Shown here in pieces: positions 1-10,418 of a stretch of 64,000 nt of DNA (positions are counted from its first letter, which is position 1; each line of letters opens with the position of its first letter). The notes beneath the pieces were generated by a model. The model searched no databases. It was not told the origin of the DNA and worked only from the letters and a program-made list of their open reading frames with translations. The DNA comes from Anastatus disparis (taxonomy: Eukaryota > Arthropoda > Insecta > Hymenoptera > Eupelmidae), in assembly GCA_017163975.1 (NCBI GenBank), contig JAFFSR010000353.1, positions 464,001 to 528,000 of the forward strand, written 5' to 3'. Position numbers and translations under genes: made by a program.

Positions 1-198
1 AGAATTTCGCCATTTTATTATCATTTACATCAGATAATTTTCTACTTTTTTCTAAGAAAGTTCTGTAGTGTCTGTGTAGTTTCGTTATTTTTATGTCATT
101 TTTAATATTAAATTAGTTTTTTGTTTTTCACTTATATCATTTAATTTATTCGTGTTGTTTATGATATGTAACATTTATGTTTGCCCCCCTCTGAATCG

Positions 199-582
199 TC
201 ATACTAGCTTTTCGTTTAGCTGTGGACGTTTGAGCCTTGTCTCATTAGAATCTTTTTGCTTCACGGAGACTACTGGACTGACATATTGTATTTTAGATCT
301 TTTGATCATACTTAAATTTAACAAATTCTCAATTATTGCGTCGAGTTTACTTTTATACTTTGTTCTTACTAGATGTAGTTTGTCTTTGATCGTTTTAAAT
401 TTATTTTTATGTTTTCTAATTAATACAAGCTTTCTTTTAAATAACTTTTTATATTTTATCATTAATTTTTTTGTTTTTTCTTTATTTGATTTATTTAATC
501 TTTTAGATTTAATTTTTCTTTTAATTATTCTTTTTTCTGGCCACTTTTCTGCCATATTATTATTTGTCTTGAAGTTTTTCAC
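199..582 (-). pseudogene. gypsy A pol: linker and N-terminal reverse transcriptase
   Basis: A 127-codon minus-strand frame. Its first part is very rich in Lys, as expected of a pol linker. The C-terminal 35 residues match the entry to a Ty3/gypsy RT: an Ile/Leu-rich helix, then SPVVSVKQKD, corresponding to the family's S-P-[IV]-V-x-V-x-K-K-D, and later LNEKLV where the family has D-A-R-K-L-N. The DGS-x-R segment is altered. The frame stops just before the region where the catalytic YxDD palm would follow, and no clean continuation is seen to the window edge. Homology is judged by motif order only. Confidence 0.6.
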
Positions 583-648
583 TTCTTTTATTTCTTTGAT
601 CTCTATATGTAGAGTCGAATATTCATTTTTATTTATATTTTTTATTTT

Positions 649-1251
649 TTACGACATTATATCATCTTTATTATTTATTTCATATTTTATTTTTTCGTTC
701 TTTGTATCAATTAGCATTTTAAGAGTCTTTTGGGTATTATACTCGATTATGCATTGTTTTATTAATTTTGGTATTATTATAAATATTATTTTTGTCTCTA
801 AATTGTTTATTTTTACTTTTGCTAGTATTTGTCTTTTAATACAAGTTGATTTTATGCCTGTGGTGTTTTTTATGATTTTACCTGTCAATGGCATTGTTGG
901 ACAGTGTTTAAAGATTTCATAATTATTAATGTAATATTCCTCGGATATACAGGTTACTTCGCTTCCTGTACCTATTAAGGCTTTTATCTCTATATTTTCA
1001 ATTTCTAATTTTATTTCAGGGCATTGAGTTACTTGAGACTCTCCTCCTGATGGTTCTATATCGTGTAACAAATCTTCGCGTTTATTTGTTAACGATGCTA
1101 TGTTTATATTAGTATAATTTTCTTCTATCTCTTTTAATTCATATTCGTTGAAATTTAATATAGATTGGTAATTTTTCAGCCAATCTGTGAAGTCTTCGTT
1201 TGTTATCGTTTGAATATATAAATGTTCAACGGCTTTTAACCTATCTTTCAA
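649..1251 (-). pseudogene. gypsy A retropepsin (aspartic protease) region
   Basis: A 200-codon minus-strand frame. Around residues 90-110 it contains IKALIGTGSEVTCISEEY, which aligns with the retropepsin active-site segment (hydrophobic-hydrophobic-D-T/S-G-A/S-x-x-[ST]). The catalytic Asp is Gly here, so this copy should be unable to cleave the polyprotein. A second hydrophobic block further on fits the beta-strand core. In this family the protease sits between gag and RT, as it does here. The N-terminal part is acidic and may belong to the gag-pol junction. The D-to-G change is read directly. Confidence 0.7.
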
Positions 1252-1371
1252 ATTTGTTTCATTTAATTTTTCTTTACTAGTTTGATTTTTTATTTTAGTT
1301 GCGTGCTTTATTTTTTCTTTATTATCAATTATATTATGATTGCCCGACTTTTGGTACGCAATTATTTCGCG

Positions 1372-1500
1372 TTTCCCGACGTAGTTTCTTCAAGTAGTTC
1401 ACTTACATCCACCTGTTCATCATATTTTATCCTTGGTGTTTTATGTCTTTGTGTTGTGTCATTTTGTATCCCGCTGTATTGTGGTCTGTAAATTTGTGTT
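1372..1500 (-). pseudogene. Possible gag-pol junction remnant of gypsy A
   Basis: A short minus-strand open stretch rich in Gln, Tyr, Arg and Thr that ends in an acidic stretch with DVSELLEET. It lies directly upstream of the protease frame in transcription order, and its polar composition resembles the C-terminal, nucleocapsid-like part of gag polyproteins without zinc knuckles. No motif identifies it. Position is the main argument. Confidence 0.3.
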
Positions 1501-1792
1501 TTGTAGTTTTGTGCCCCCCTTGTATGTTTGAATCCCCTTGTTTTTTATTTTCGGTGTTTGCTGTCTGTATATGATTTATGTGGTTTATGTTCTGTGCGTG
1601 CCATGGGTTTGTTTCTTAGCTGGTGTGATATTGGTTATGTGTATATGTGTTACTATTGTGTGTATTGATTTCTCATAGAGAAAGCATTGTGTCGATAAAA
1701 AAAAATTTTTTCAATTATTTCATTAATTTGTACATATTTAGACTCAGGGAATCGAAAAAAGTGGTTTTCAGAAAATGTCTGTATGTATGTGT

Positions 1793-1874
1793 GCATGTGC
1801 GTGTGCGTGTGCGTGTGCGTGTGCGTGTGCGTGTGCGTGTGCGCGTGCGTGTGTGCGCGTGTGTGTGTGTGTAT
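1793..1874. repeat. (GTGCGT)n/(GT)n microsatellite
   Basis: About 80 bp of alternating purine-pyrimidine sequence, first GTGCGT units and then pure GT. Such tracts can adopt left-handed Z-DNA. The open frames across it on both strands (alternating Arg-Val and Thr-Arg) are artefacts of the repeat. Confidence 0.9.
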
Positions 1875-1879
1875 AAATT

Positions 1880-2870
1880 CAGTACGTCAAAAATATCTCG
1901 AAAACTACTCGATGGATTTGCTTCAAATTTTGCATGCAATTTATGTTTTTGTCTAACTGGGGGGGGGGGGTAAAGCTATTAAAAATAGATCTTCTTAGCT
2001 CAGTTTTTTTAGAGCTATTTTAAGAATTTTGAAAAAATTTTGATTTTTCATTTTTTTGGTATTTTACGTAAACTACTCGAAGAATTTTCTTGAAAATTTG
2101 TATCGACATTATTTGCGACTGCCGAAAAAAGAAAAATTTTTACTAACTGATTTTCTTAGCGCACTTTTAATTTTAGAGCAATTTAAAAATTATGAAAAAA
2201 AAATTTTTTTCTCATTTTTCTTTTATTTTATGAAAACTATTCGATAGATTTGCTCCGAAATTTGTATGCAAGTTATTCGCTATTGTCTAAGAAAAATTAG
2301 TTTGGAAAACTCATTTCTTTAGCGCAGTTTTAAATTTAGAGCATTTTGAAAATTTTTGAAAAAATGTTTATTTTTTATTTTTTTTATATTACACAAAAAC
2401 CATTCGTTAGATTTGCTCTAAAATCATTATGCAAATTATTCGTTATTACCTTAATAAGACAAGCTTTGGAAAACTTATTTTCTTAGTGCAGTTTTAATTT
2501 AAGAGAATTTTGAAAATTAAAACAAAAAATTTTTCATTTTTTTGAGTCTTACGTAAACTACTCTAAGAATTTGTTTAAAAATTTGTATAGAAATTATTTG
2601 CTACTGTTAAAATAATAAAAACATTTGAAAACTGATTTTCTTGGCATACTATTAATTTTATAGCATTTTTAAAATTAAAAAAAAATTTTTTTTTTTTATT
2701 TTTTTGTCATTTTACGAAAATCATTCGATAGATTTGTTCCAAAATTTGTATACAAATTATTTGCTACTGTCTGAAGAAAACAAGTTTTGGAAAACTAATT
2801 TTCTCAGTGCAGTTTTAATTTAAGAGAATTTTGGAAATTTTCATACAAATTTTTATTTTTCATTTATCCT
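1880..2870. repeat. Tandem satellite block, period about 160-170 bp, six units
   Basis: A motif of the form AAACTAYTCGAWRGATTTG followed by a TTGTATGCAAATTATT-like stretch recurs near 1896, 2068, 2233, 2396, 2555 and 2717. Spacings are 159-172 bp. Between copies each unit has 'CTTAGCGCAGTTTTAATTT' and an A-rich end. Units are diverged from one another, so the array is old. The same family occurs in opposite orientation at 33.3-33.8 kb. It separates the gypsy A protease and gag. Confidence 0.8.
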
Positions 2871-2985
2871 CTTTCTTAGCGTGGTTACGATTAGAAATTT
2901 CGTTGTCATCGTTCTTTTAAAGTACTTTATAAATAAATATTAATGTTAGACAATTTTTTATATCATATTCACATTTAAATAAATA

Positions 2986-4140
2986 CAGTACCGCTCAAAA
3001 GTTCGTAAAAATTTTTTTTTTTTTTTACTCAACTTCAAACTACAATATTTCGGAAACGGCTCAATGAATTTTAAAAATCCGGACGGCGTTTGAAAGATCA
3101 GACAAAATACTATCTTTTTGTGTCCTGCCAAATATTTTTATCTCTTTTTTTAACTCTATTTCTAATGATAGAAAAATTTTTTATTTTTACGAATTTTTAA
3201 ATTTTAATCAATCAAATGTAACTTTTTAAGAAATTGATAAAATTAAAAAATTCGAACGCGACTGAAAAGTAGAGTGAATTTCCTAAATCTTTATGTTTAA
3301 TGATTTTTTTGTATCTATTTCCTGCGTGTAGCTAAAAATGCGCAAAAATGGAAAGTACAAGAAAATCAGTTTTAGATATGATTATATTTTCCAATATCGT
3401 GGGTCTATTTTTGTTTACATTTCAGCATGTGTTCAAATCTGTAGTTCGTATATACATACGAAGAATCAAATTTGTAATCAACTTTAATTTATTCAAAAAA
3501 AGGACACTATCATTTATAATAATTGTGATAAAATTTGTGATAATTTTGTTAAAAGTATACAATACCGTTCATTAGTTCGTAAAAACATTTTTTTTTTTGG
3601 AACTCAACTTCAAACTGCGATATTTCGGAAATGACTCGATAAATTTGAAAAATCTGGATGGCGTTTAAAAGATTAGACAAAATACTATCTTCTTGTATCT
3701 TGCTAATGTAAACCAAAATTGACTCGCGACATTAGAAAATATTATCATATCTAAAACTGATTTTCTTGTACTTTCCATTTTTGCGCATTTTTAGCTACAC
3801 GCAGGAAATAGATACAAAAAAATCATTAAACATAAAGATTTAGGAAATTCACTCTACTTTTCAGTCGCGTTCGAATTTTTTAATTTTATCAATTTCTTAA
3901 AAAGTTGCATTTGATTGATTGAAATTTAAAAATTCGTAAAAATAAAAAATTTTTCTATCATTAGAAATAGAGTTAAAAAAAAGGATAAAAATATTTGGCA
4001 GGACACATAAAAATAGTATTTTGTCTGATCTTTCAAACGCCGTCCGGATTTTTCAAATTCATCGAGCCGTTTCCGAAATATCGCAGTTTGAAGTTGAGTT
4101 AAAAAAAAAAAAAATTTTTACGAACTTTTGAGCGGTACTG
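2986..4140. mobile_element. Tc1/mariner-type foldback MITE with TA target duplication
   Basis: The left end starts CAGTACCGCTCAAAAGTTCG and the right end is its inverse, ending AGCGGTACTG. TA flanks both ends (2984-2985 and 4141-4142). The arms are about 410 bp (2986-3395 and 3725-4140) and nearly identical. The central part carries a third, diverged copy of the left arm beginning near 3560 (CAATACCGTTCATTAGTTCG). There is no transposase ORF, so it is non-autonomous. CAGT termini plus a TA duplication are the Tc1/mariner/pogo hallmark. It lies between gag and protease of gypsy A. Confidence 0.85.
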
Positions 4141-4170
4141 TATAAAAAAATTAATGAAACTCAAAGAGCT

Positions 4171-5316
4171 CTATGAAAAAGCACTTAGCAGCGGTTTTTC
4201 TTTAGTATTTGTGTATGTATTAGGTGTCTGGTTTTGTTTTATGCGTTGTTGGTTTGCGTTTATTTGTTTGTATCTATCTGTCGTTTTATCATCATTATCG
4301 AAGTCTTCTAGTATTCTAAATAACGATGTTTTATTTTTTTCGGGTTGTCCGTTCAACGCGCATCTAATATTTCTATCGAAATGTTGACCAATCTTAGTTA
4401 TCAGTAAACTTTCTGTGATTGATAATTCTAGTTCTTTTGCGAACCCTAGCATATACGTTGCGTAATCCACGCGCGACCTTTTACCATTTTTCTGGTATGA
4501 ACCATACTCAATTTTTCTGTGAGCTTTTCGTTGAATGTTTGAATTCCAGTATCTTTCTTTGAATATTTTTTCAAACTCTTCAAACTTATTTATCTCTGAG
4601 TTGTTTATATAGTACCATGATTTCGCATTACCTTGCAACGCTTGTATTAGTATACAATGTAATTCACTAGGTGATGGTTTCGTAAACGTTCTATATGTGT
4701 TCAATTCGTTTAGGAATTTAATTGGCCTTTCATTATCGTACCCGTTGAATTTGGGAATTGGCATTTTGATTTTGTGCTGTATATTTGTGTTTGTGTTTGT
4801 GATTTGAGGGTTCTCATTTATATTTTTTATTTGTTCTTTTATATTATTTATTTCTTTTTCATTTTCATTATTAATGCTATCAATGTCTTTATTTATACGC
4901 GTGTTTTGAGCTTCTACATCTAGTAACTTTTCGTTTAAATTTGCAATTGTTGCATTTAGTCTAGTATTATCAATTTTTAAATTAATGTTTTCGGTTTTAA
5001 CCGCTTTTATCTGTCTTTGTAGTGTTGTAAATTTTGTTTTTTAGTCTTTTTTTAATTTAGCTATTGAGTCTGATAATGCATCTATTTGTTCTTGTGTATT
5101 ATCATTTATTGTTAATAATTGTTGTGATGTCTGGTGGTTTGCCAGTGCATCCAACCTTTTTTCCGCAGCTTCATGTTGTTCATTTAATTCCTTTAGCTCG
5201 GTTGTTACCGCGTTTTGCCAATCTCTATTAATGTTCTGATTATCCTCGACTACCTCGTCTTGGATTTCTCTCATAATTTGGAACGATCTTCTACCCGCCA
5301 TTTTAATAAATTTCAA
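4171..5316 (-). pseudogene. gypsy A gag, one in-frame stop
   Basis: Reading from 5316 leftward on the minus strand, one frame runs to 4171 (about 382 codons) and is broken only by a TAA at 5041. Residues 1-90 are an acidic, Glu/Gln-rich coiled coil. The next 90 or so residues after the stop are again coiled-coil-like, rich in Asn and Lys. From about residue 185, beginning MPIPKFNG, comes a capsid-like region with an LIQALQGNAKSWY segment and a FEEFEKIFKERYW segment, the pattern of Ty3/gypsy gag capsid domains. No zinc knuckle is seen before the frame ends, where the foldback MITE abuts. The start at 5316 is the first Met after the leader. Confidence 0.7.
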
Positions 5317-5651
5317 TTTTGTATTAAAAAAAATGATTTTATGTTTTATAAGTTTATTTTTAATTTAATTTTTTTTTAAAGTTTATACAGAGTTACTACT
5401 GTATATAATTATACAGAGTATATACTGTATACATTTACTTTTATTCTCAGATTATAAATTTTGAATATTATATTATTTGACGTAACGACTTAACATTTCA
5501 GAGTTTGAGTATTCTTATTTACTGGTTTATACTCTGGTATGCCTTGTCAATTTTAATCCTTTTTTTACATTGGACGTGTGTGGAATTTATTGCTAATTTT
5601 GATTTCGCGCTTTCTCTTTTGGGATTTATCTTTGTTACTGACTTATATTAT

Positions 5652-6137
5652 TTATCTGACTTTACAATTCAATTTAATTTTATTAAAAGACAAATATTTT
5701 AGTTTTAATTTATTGATTTTTTCTAATTTTTCAATTTTTTCTGCTAATTCTACGACGTCGTTACATAATATTTTTAAATTTATTATTACTTCATTTACTT
5801 TTTCTATGACCGTCGATATATTTTTAGTATTTGTTGTTACTTGATTAAACAGCGGTGGTAGTATTTCGTTTAATTTTTCGATTAAATCTAATAATTTTTC
5901 ATCTAAAAATTCGATTTTTTCTATCGCGTCGTTTGATCTATTTTGTGTCAAGTTTATGTCTAATTCTAACTGTCTGATTCTATTATTCATATCATTTATT
6001 CTAATCTCGTAGTGTTTTTGTGTATGTATAAGTAATAATATTACCTTGTTGTGTAAAGTTTGTGATTCTTGTGTATTGACATTTTTGTTTTTGACAGAAT
6101 TTCTGATGAATTCTGCTACTGTAATTTTGTTTTTCAT
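5652..6137 (-). CDS. Leader ORF of gypsy A, coiled-coil protein of unknown function
   Basis: A 161-codon minus-strand ORF between the primer-binding site (6514-6531) and gag (5316), in a different frame from gag. The protein is hydrophilic, dominated by Asn, Ile, Leu, Glu and Lys, with heptad-like spacing through most of its length that suggests a long coiled coil. It starts at the first Met, 377 bp from the PBS. It may be a separate N-terminal gag-like product or a frameshifted first part of gag. No catalytic motif is visible. Confidence 0.45.
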   Translation of the reverse strand: MKNKITVAEFIRNSVKNKNVNTQESQTLHNKVILLLIHTQKHYEIRINDMNNRIRQLELDINLTQNRSNDAIEKIEFLDEKLLDLIEKLNEILPPLFNQVTTNTKNISTVIEKVNEVIINLKILCNDVVELAEKIEKLEKINKLKLKYLSFNKIKLNCKVR

Positions 6138-6513
6138 CTAGCGAAATTCTTGGATATACAAAATGAATTTACTTAAAATTTTATTTTCCAACTCTTTCTG
6201 ACTTTTAAAGCTCTTATTTTCGAATCTTATTTTTGTAACTTATTTTCAATCTTATTTTTGTAACTTTTCTTAACGCTTTTAAGAAATTAAGTTACGCTGT
6301 ATAATTTTATTGTGTTATACTTTGTTCTTATCATACTATTTTTGCTAAGTTTTATAGAAAAAAAGCGTGAATATTTATTCTACTCTAACCTCGTTTTAGC
6401 TTTTGCTTTTATAATTTGTAAATATGAGCATAGGTAAAGAGCGATAGAGGAAAAAAAAATATGAATTTCGTGCCAGAAATTTTCTAAATATTTTATGTGC
6501 GTGTAACGCTAAA

Positions 6514-6531
6514 TTTTTTGTTCGGGTGCCA
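6514..6531 (-). promoter_or_regulatory. Primer-binding site of gypsy A, lysine-tRNA-like
   Basis: On the minus strand the bases immediately after the LTR read C then TGGCACCCGAACAAAAAA. The first 13 bases differ at one position from the tRNA-Lys type site used by many retroelements (TGGCGCCCGAACA). Its position right at the LTR/internal junction supports the orientation of element A. Confidence 0.65.
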
Positions 6532-6532
6532 G

Positions 6533-7350
6533 TGTGACGTCCTACTAACTGATGGCTAGTAGGTCGCACTTTTAATCGACTCTATTGAGTCTTATCCTTG
6601 CCTCATTCGGGTCTTGTAAATGTAAAGCCGTTAACCAGACAAGTCGCTATGCCGTCTGGTGTGGGCTCGAGTGTGTCAGTGTGTAGGGTGTGTGTGTGTG
6701 GTTGTTTCAAGGGTTAGTAAAGGATTAGTTATGTTATGGGTAATGCCCGTTAATACTAAAGACCAAGTGCCTCATTATGCGGGACTTTACCCTTTAGGAT
6801 GGGACAAGGTAAGGTGTTGCTCGCCGCAACTCTTTATTGAAGTTTTATAAAGTAATGATACAAAGTAAAGTTAGCGAACGCGCGAGCATGGAAGAATCAT
6901 CAACGATGTTGGTGATTCTTCGATGCTTGACATGTTCTCGAATGGCAAAAGCGAATTGAGTTGAGCTGAGGTGAGGCAGAAGAGAGCCTTTCTCTCTGCT
7001 TGCCCGCTTTTATAGGCGCTGGACTCCAGTCCCCTCTTCTCTAGTAGCTTGGCACCACCGTTATTTGCGTGCGTGGTCCTGCTTTTGGTATACGCGCTGA
7101 GCCAATATGAGGCCTAAGCGCGCTTTCAATGTATGATATACACACATGTATAACTTTGAGTGTGCGTGCGTTTTAGGAGCGTATATACTTTTCGCGCTTA
7201 TGCTTTTATTCTTTTAGATTCTTTTAGATTTTACTAACTTTAATTCTCAATTAGTAAACTATATTAATTTTTATTAACACATTATTATTTCATTACGCTA
7301 TTTATTGCATGTAAATATATTATATATATTAAATTTAGCGATTAACAGTC
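6533..7350 (-). repeat. 5' LTR of gypsy A; outer boundary uncertain
   Basis: The inner edge is TGTGACGTCC at 6533, which on the minus strand gives an LTR ending ...GACGTCACA beside the PBS. The block has clearly higher G+C than its surroundings. Reading minus, a TATA box lies at 7007-7015 and is followed by a purine-rich leader. There is no second LTR in the window, so the outer end (about 7.35 kb) is an estimate. Confidence 0.5.
7007..7015 (-). promoter_or_regulatory. TATA box of the gypsy A LTR
   Basis: The minus strand reads GCGCCTATAAAAGCGGGC, a canonical TATA box in a G+C-rich setting. It lies upstream of the PBS in the orientation that would drive the gag transcript. Activity is inferred. 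Confidence 0.55.
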
Positions 7351-7520
7351 TATAATATGACTGGGCGCTCATAAACAATTTAGTTTATAAGTTCTGAACT
7401 TTGGCTTATTCAAACCACCGACCGACCATCTTTCATCATCAATCCTCAGGTAAGAGTAGAAGTCTGATGCTGCCGACGTCAATGAGCTGTCTACAAAGCA
7501 ACCGAAAAAAGCCAAACGTT

Positions 7521-7524
<4 letters not shown>

Positions 7525-7567
<43 letters not shown>
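7525..7567. repeat. (TA)n microsatellite
   Basis: About 42 bp of uninterrupted TA. It is self-complementary and prone to slippage. The flanking 7.57-8.3 kb is A+T-rich with no gene or repeat I can identify. Confidence 0.9.
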
Positions 7568-7570
<3 letters not shown>

Positions 7571-8354
7571 AGTGTACCTATGACGACTTTTTTGCTTAAA
7601 ATCTTCCTTTTATTATCTAGTTTCAGATGCAGAGTGACATTTTCGAAAATTCAATATGGTGGCTCCAATATGATGGCTAAAACTTGGGAAGTTCGTAAAA
7701 ATTTTTTGAAATTTCATAATAACTCGCTCAGTTTGGAATTTTTCGTTTTTTTCTCACTAAAAATGAATAGAGCACAAAATTTTACATAGAAATATGATAT
7801 TATAGTCAAGGTCAAACCACATTTTGAAGGTTATTTTTTGCAATCCTTATTTTGAATCGCTTGGCTATTATTTCGGCTGAAAATGGATCTTGAATTAGTA
7901 AGCTCCCACATTCTTAAGATCGCCGCTTATGATCCTCATGTCCCTACGGTTTCAGCATGTTTCGGTTAAGGTCAAATAGAGGTCGAATAATATATTTTTT
8001 TTTACTTCTGATTCTGAATGAATAGAAAATTCCACGTCGAGATAAGTTTGGATCTTATAATTTGCGAACTTATATTCTAATGTTGATAGTGTGACGTTAA
8101 TAAAATAAATATCTTATAAGAAAATAGCCTGCAGTAGTAGTAGTATATCTGAGACACAACTTAAAAGGTAAGTAATTTATAAAAATAAGTGACCGTATGA
8201 GTATTTGCGAATTTCACTATAAAAAATAATATGTTTAAAATAAATATTTTGTTAAAACAAATAAATGTAAAATATTTCTCGCCATTCTAACCCCAAAATT
8301 GCAACTTTGCAGCTCTTTTTTATCTCTCATGGTGAAAAATACACTACGCAACTA

Positions 8355-8445
8355 GTATGGAAAGGCTTTATCACGAAACTCGTTACGACCCTCACCTTCG
8401 GCTCAGGCCGTAAACTTCTCGTTTCGTAAATAAAGCCTTTTCATA
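8355..8445. repeat. Short inverted repeat around GGCTTTAT...ATAAAGCC
   Basis: ATGGAAAGGCTTTATCACGA on the left is mirrored by TAAATAAAGCCTTTTCATAC on the right, with a C+G-rich loop that includes CCTTCGGCTCAGG. This could form a stem-loop or be part of a small MITE. No terminal duplication was found. Confidence 0.5.
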
Positions 8446-8534
8446 CCCGTTACGTAATGTACTATTTCCACACGGCGTGCGGAAAATTCGATTTCCCACA
8501 CGATTTTCCGTACGGAATTTCCGCATGAAAAAAG

Positions 8535-8755
8535 CGTTAATTAAACATTAATTTATACCTGGGAAAAAATCTCTGCAAATTTTTAGTTAGCCTTATCGAC
8601 TGATTGTATTATTTATGCTCACTTAAAGTTTATCTTTTTACTACTATGAGATACAAAACACGCAGACTTCGAGTGAGCACATATAAAAAAATTAGTTGAT
8701 AAGACTACTTGAAAATTTGCAGAAATTTTTTTCTAGGTATAAATTAATTTTTATC
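8535..8755. repeat. Inverted repeat, about 220 bp, MITE-like
   Basis: The left arm starts TAATTTATACCTGGGAAAAA and the right arm ends TTTTTTTCTAGGTATAAATT. Inside, 'CTGCAAATTTT', 'CTTATCRACT' and 'GTGAGCACATA'-like blocks also mirror each other. Arms are diverged. There is no ORF. The rest of 8.76-9.5 kb holds nothing I can support. Confidence 0.55.
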
Positions 8756-9505
8756 GAAATTTTGTAGAGTTCTTTAAACTTTTAATTTTTATGAACAACA
8801 AACTATAGCTGACATATGAGACTCCTTAAGCTGTTTTCTTGGCTCCGATGTTTTACCAAAGACAGTGATAGAAAAAATAGCTACACCGCCTTTTTTTCCG
8901 TCAAACAATATGTAAAAATACAAATAATAATTGTTGCTTATACTCTTAAGTAACATTTCACAAATCCCCTAGAATAAGTGAGTTACCCTAACATGCTCAT
9001 AGCAGCCTTTTTTCCATTATCGTTTTATAGCCAGTGATCTAAAAATATTAGAACGAAGTATTATTCATATTTTTCATGTATTTTTTGGCGTGAAATCCGA
9101 TGGTCCCATTAATTTTGTTGTAATTATTTCTGGTAAGGCAAAAAAGCCAAAAATTCTCAGTTAGTTCTGAGGCCAAGTATAGCTGAAAAAATTACAGTAA
9201 ATGCGCATTTTTATATAGAATATGCTCAATTTTTTCAAATCTCTCATTCGTTAATATGGTGCTGAAAAAAGTTATTTTTGAAAAAAAACACGTTTTTTTA
9301 TATAAGTAGTAGTTGAGGGGGAGATGGTTGCAAATGGCACTTTAAAATTTCTTTTTTCAGCATGTATTAACTTATTTTGGACAAAAATTTGAATTTCGCG
9401 ATGAAAGGCATTTTACCTATCATAATGGGGGGTACCCTTTACCCCTCCCCACCGCTTATTACTACCCTATTCTACATTATAAAAGTGGTGCGTTGTTTCA
9501 TTTGC

Positions 9506-9894
9506 TTAAGAGCAGGTCGTATATCTCTGTCCTTTTCTAATCAAAGAATTAATTTTTTTGCAAAAACTTATAATTGTAGCAAAAAATAAGGAGATAGCCC
9601 CATCTCGTATAACAAAAAGCAAGATTTTTTTTGATGAGGAAAAATTATTTTTATCGATTCAATTTGAAGAAAACCTTGAAAAACTTAAAAAATAGAGGTT
9701 AGGATGGACAATTCAGTTTTTCAAGGTTTTCTTAAAAACGAAGCGATAAAAATAATTTTTCCTCATAATAGAGAATCTTGCTTTTTATTATACGAGATGG
9801 GGCTTTCTTCTTATTTTCTGCTACAATTATTAATTTTTGTGAAAAAATCAATTCTTTGATTAGAAAAGGACAGATATACTCGACCTCCTCTTAT
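9506..9894. mobile_element. Foldback MITE, TTAA-flanked family, copy 1
   Basis: The left end is TTAAGAGCAGGTCGTATATC and the right end is the inverse, ending CGACCTCCTCTTAT (TTAA mutated to TTAT). The arms run through a CTCTGTCCTTTTCTAATCAA block, an ATCTCGTATAA block and a GAAAACCTTGAAAAACTTAA block to a short central loop. The whole 389 bp is one palindrome. It shares organisation and much sequence with copies at 22.76 and 24.12 kb. TTAA duplications are typical of piggyBac and Kolobok superfamilies. Which one applies is undetermined. Confidence 0.75.
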
Positions 9895-10138
9895 GGATAC
9901 CGTCTACCCAAAAAATCGATCAAAAATTTTGAAATTTTCACTTTTGAGATTATTAAGAATTTTCATTCTGCAGGTAAATACCTACAAGAAAAATCATATT
10001 ATATGTCCTAAGAATTATTTTTTCAGTCACTATTCTACAAAAACAAAAAATTAATATTTTATTGATATTGTTATTTCACGGCAGTATTGTTGCAAACGAA
10101 AATAATTTTAATAATTTTCACTTTTATGTAATATGTCT

Positions 10139-10352
10139 CTGTCAAAAAAAACTACGTGGAATCCCACGTGGGCCCCACGTGGGAACATAGATGAGTACCC
10201 ACGTAAATACCCACGTAGATTCCCACGTGTGCCCCCACGTGGGTATTTACGTGGGTACTCATCTATGTTTCCACGTGGGTACCCACGTAGATTCCCACGT
10301 AGGTTCCCACGTGGGTACCCACGTGGGATTCCACGTAGTTTTTTTTTGACAG
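10139..10352. mobile_element. 214 bp palindromic element packed with CACGTG
   Basis: The ends are CTGTCAAAAAAAACTACGTG and its inverse, ending TTTGACAG. Between them the sequence is built of roughly 12 bp units of TTCCCACGTGGG/TACCCACG, themselves palindromic, with about seven CACGTG hexamers plus CACGTA variants. GTAATAT occurs just outside both ends (offset by a few bases), a possible imperfect target duplication. The frames on either strand (Arg-Gly-Tyr-Pro repeats) are repeat artefacts. Confidence 0.75.
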
Positions 10353-10393
10353 GGGTAATATTCAACTTCATACACGTAGAAAGTATTCGAAAA

Positions 10394-10418
10394 ATATATA
10401 TATATATATATATATTGA
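10394..10418. repeat. (TA)n microsatellite
   Basis: About 24 bp of TA just downstream of the palindrome. Confidence 0.85.

Larger units (their letters stand above)
1..6533 (-). mobile_element. Ty3/gypsy LTR retrotransposon A, partial, decayed
   Basis: On the minus strand the order is LTR (right end), primer-binding site, leader ORF, gag, protease, start of reverse transcriptase, then the window edge. This is Ty3/gypsy order. The rest of pol and the second LTR would lie left of base 1. The element is dead in this copy: gag has an in-frame stop, the protease has lost its catalytic Asp and pol is frameshifted. A satellite block and a Tc1-like foldback element separate gag from protease. The right LTR begins at 6533. 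Seen: ORFs, motifs, PBS. Inferred: that they once formed one element. Confidence 0.75.

Noticed and set aside
152..922. 256-codon plus-strand ORF, Phe/Leu/Ile-rich
   Set aside because: It is the antisense shadow of the A+T-rich minus-strand pol of gypsy A; its hydrophobicity comes from base composition.
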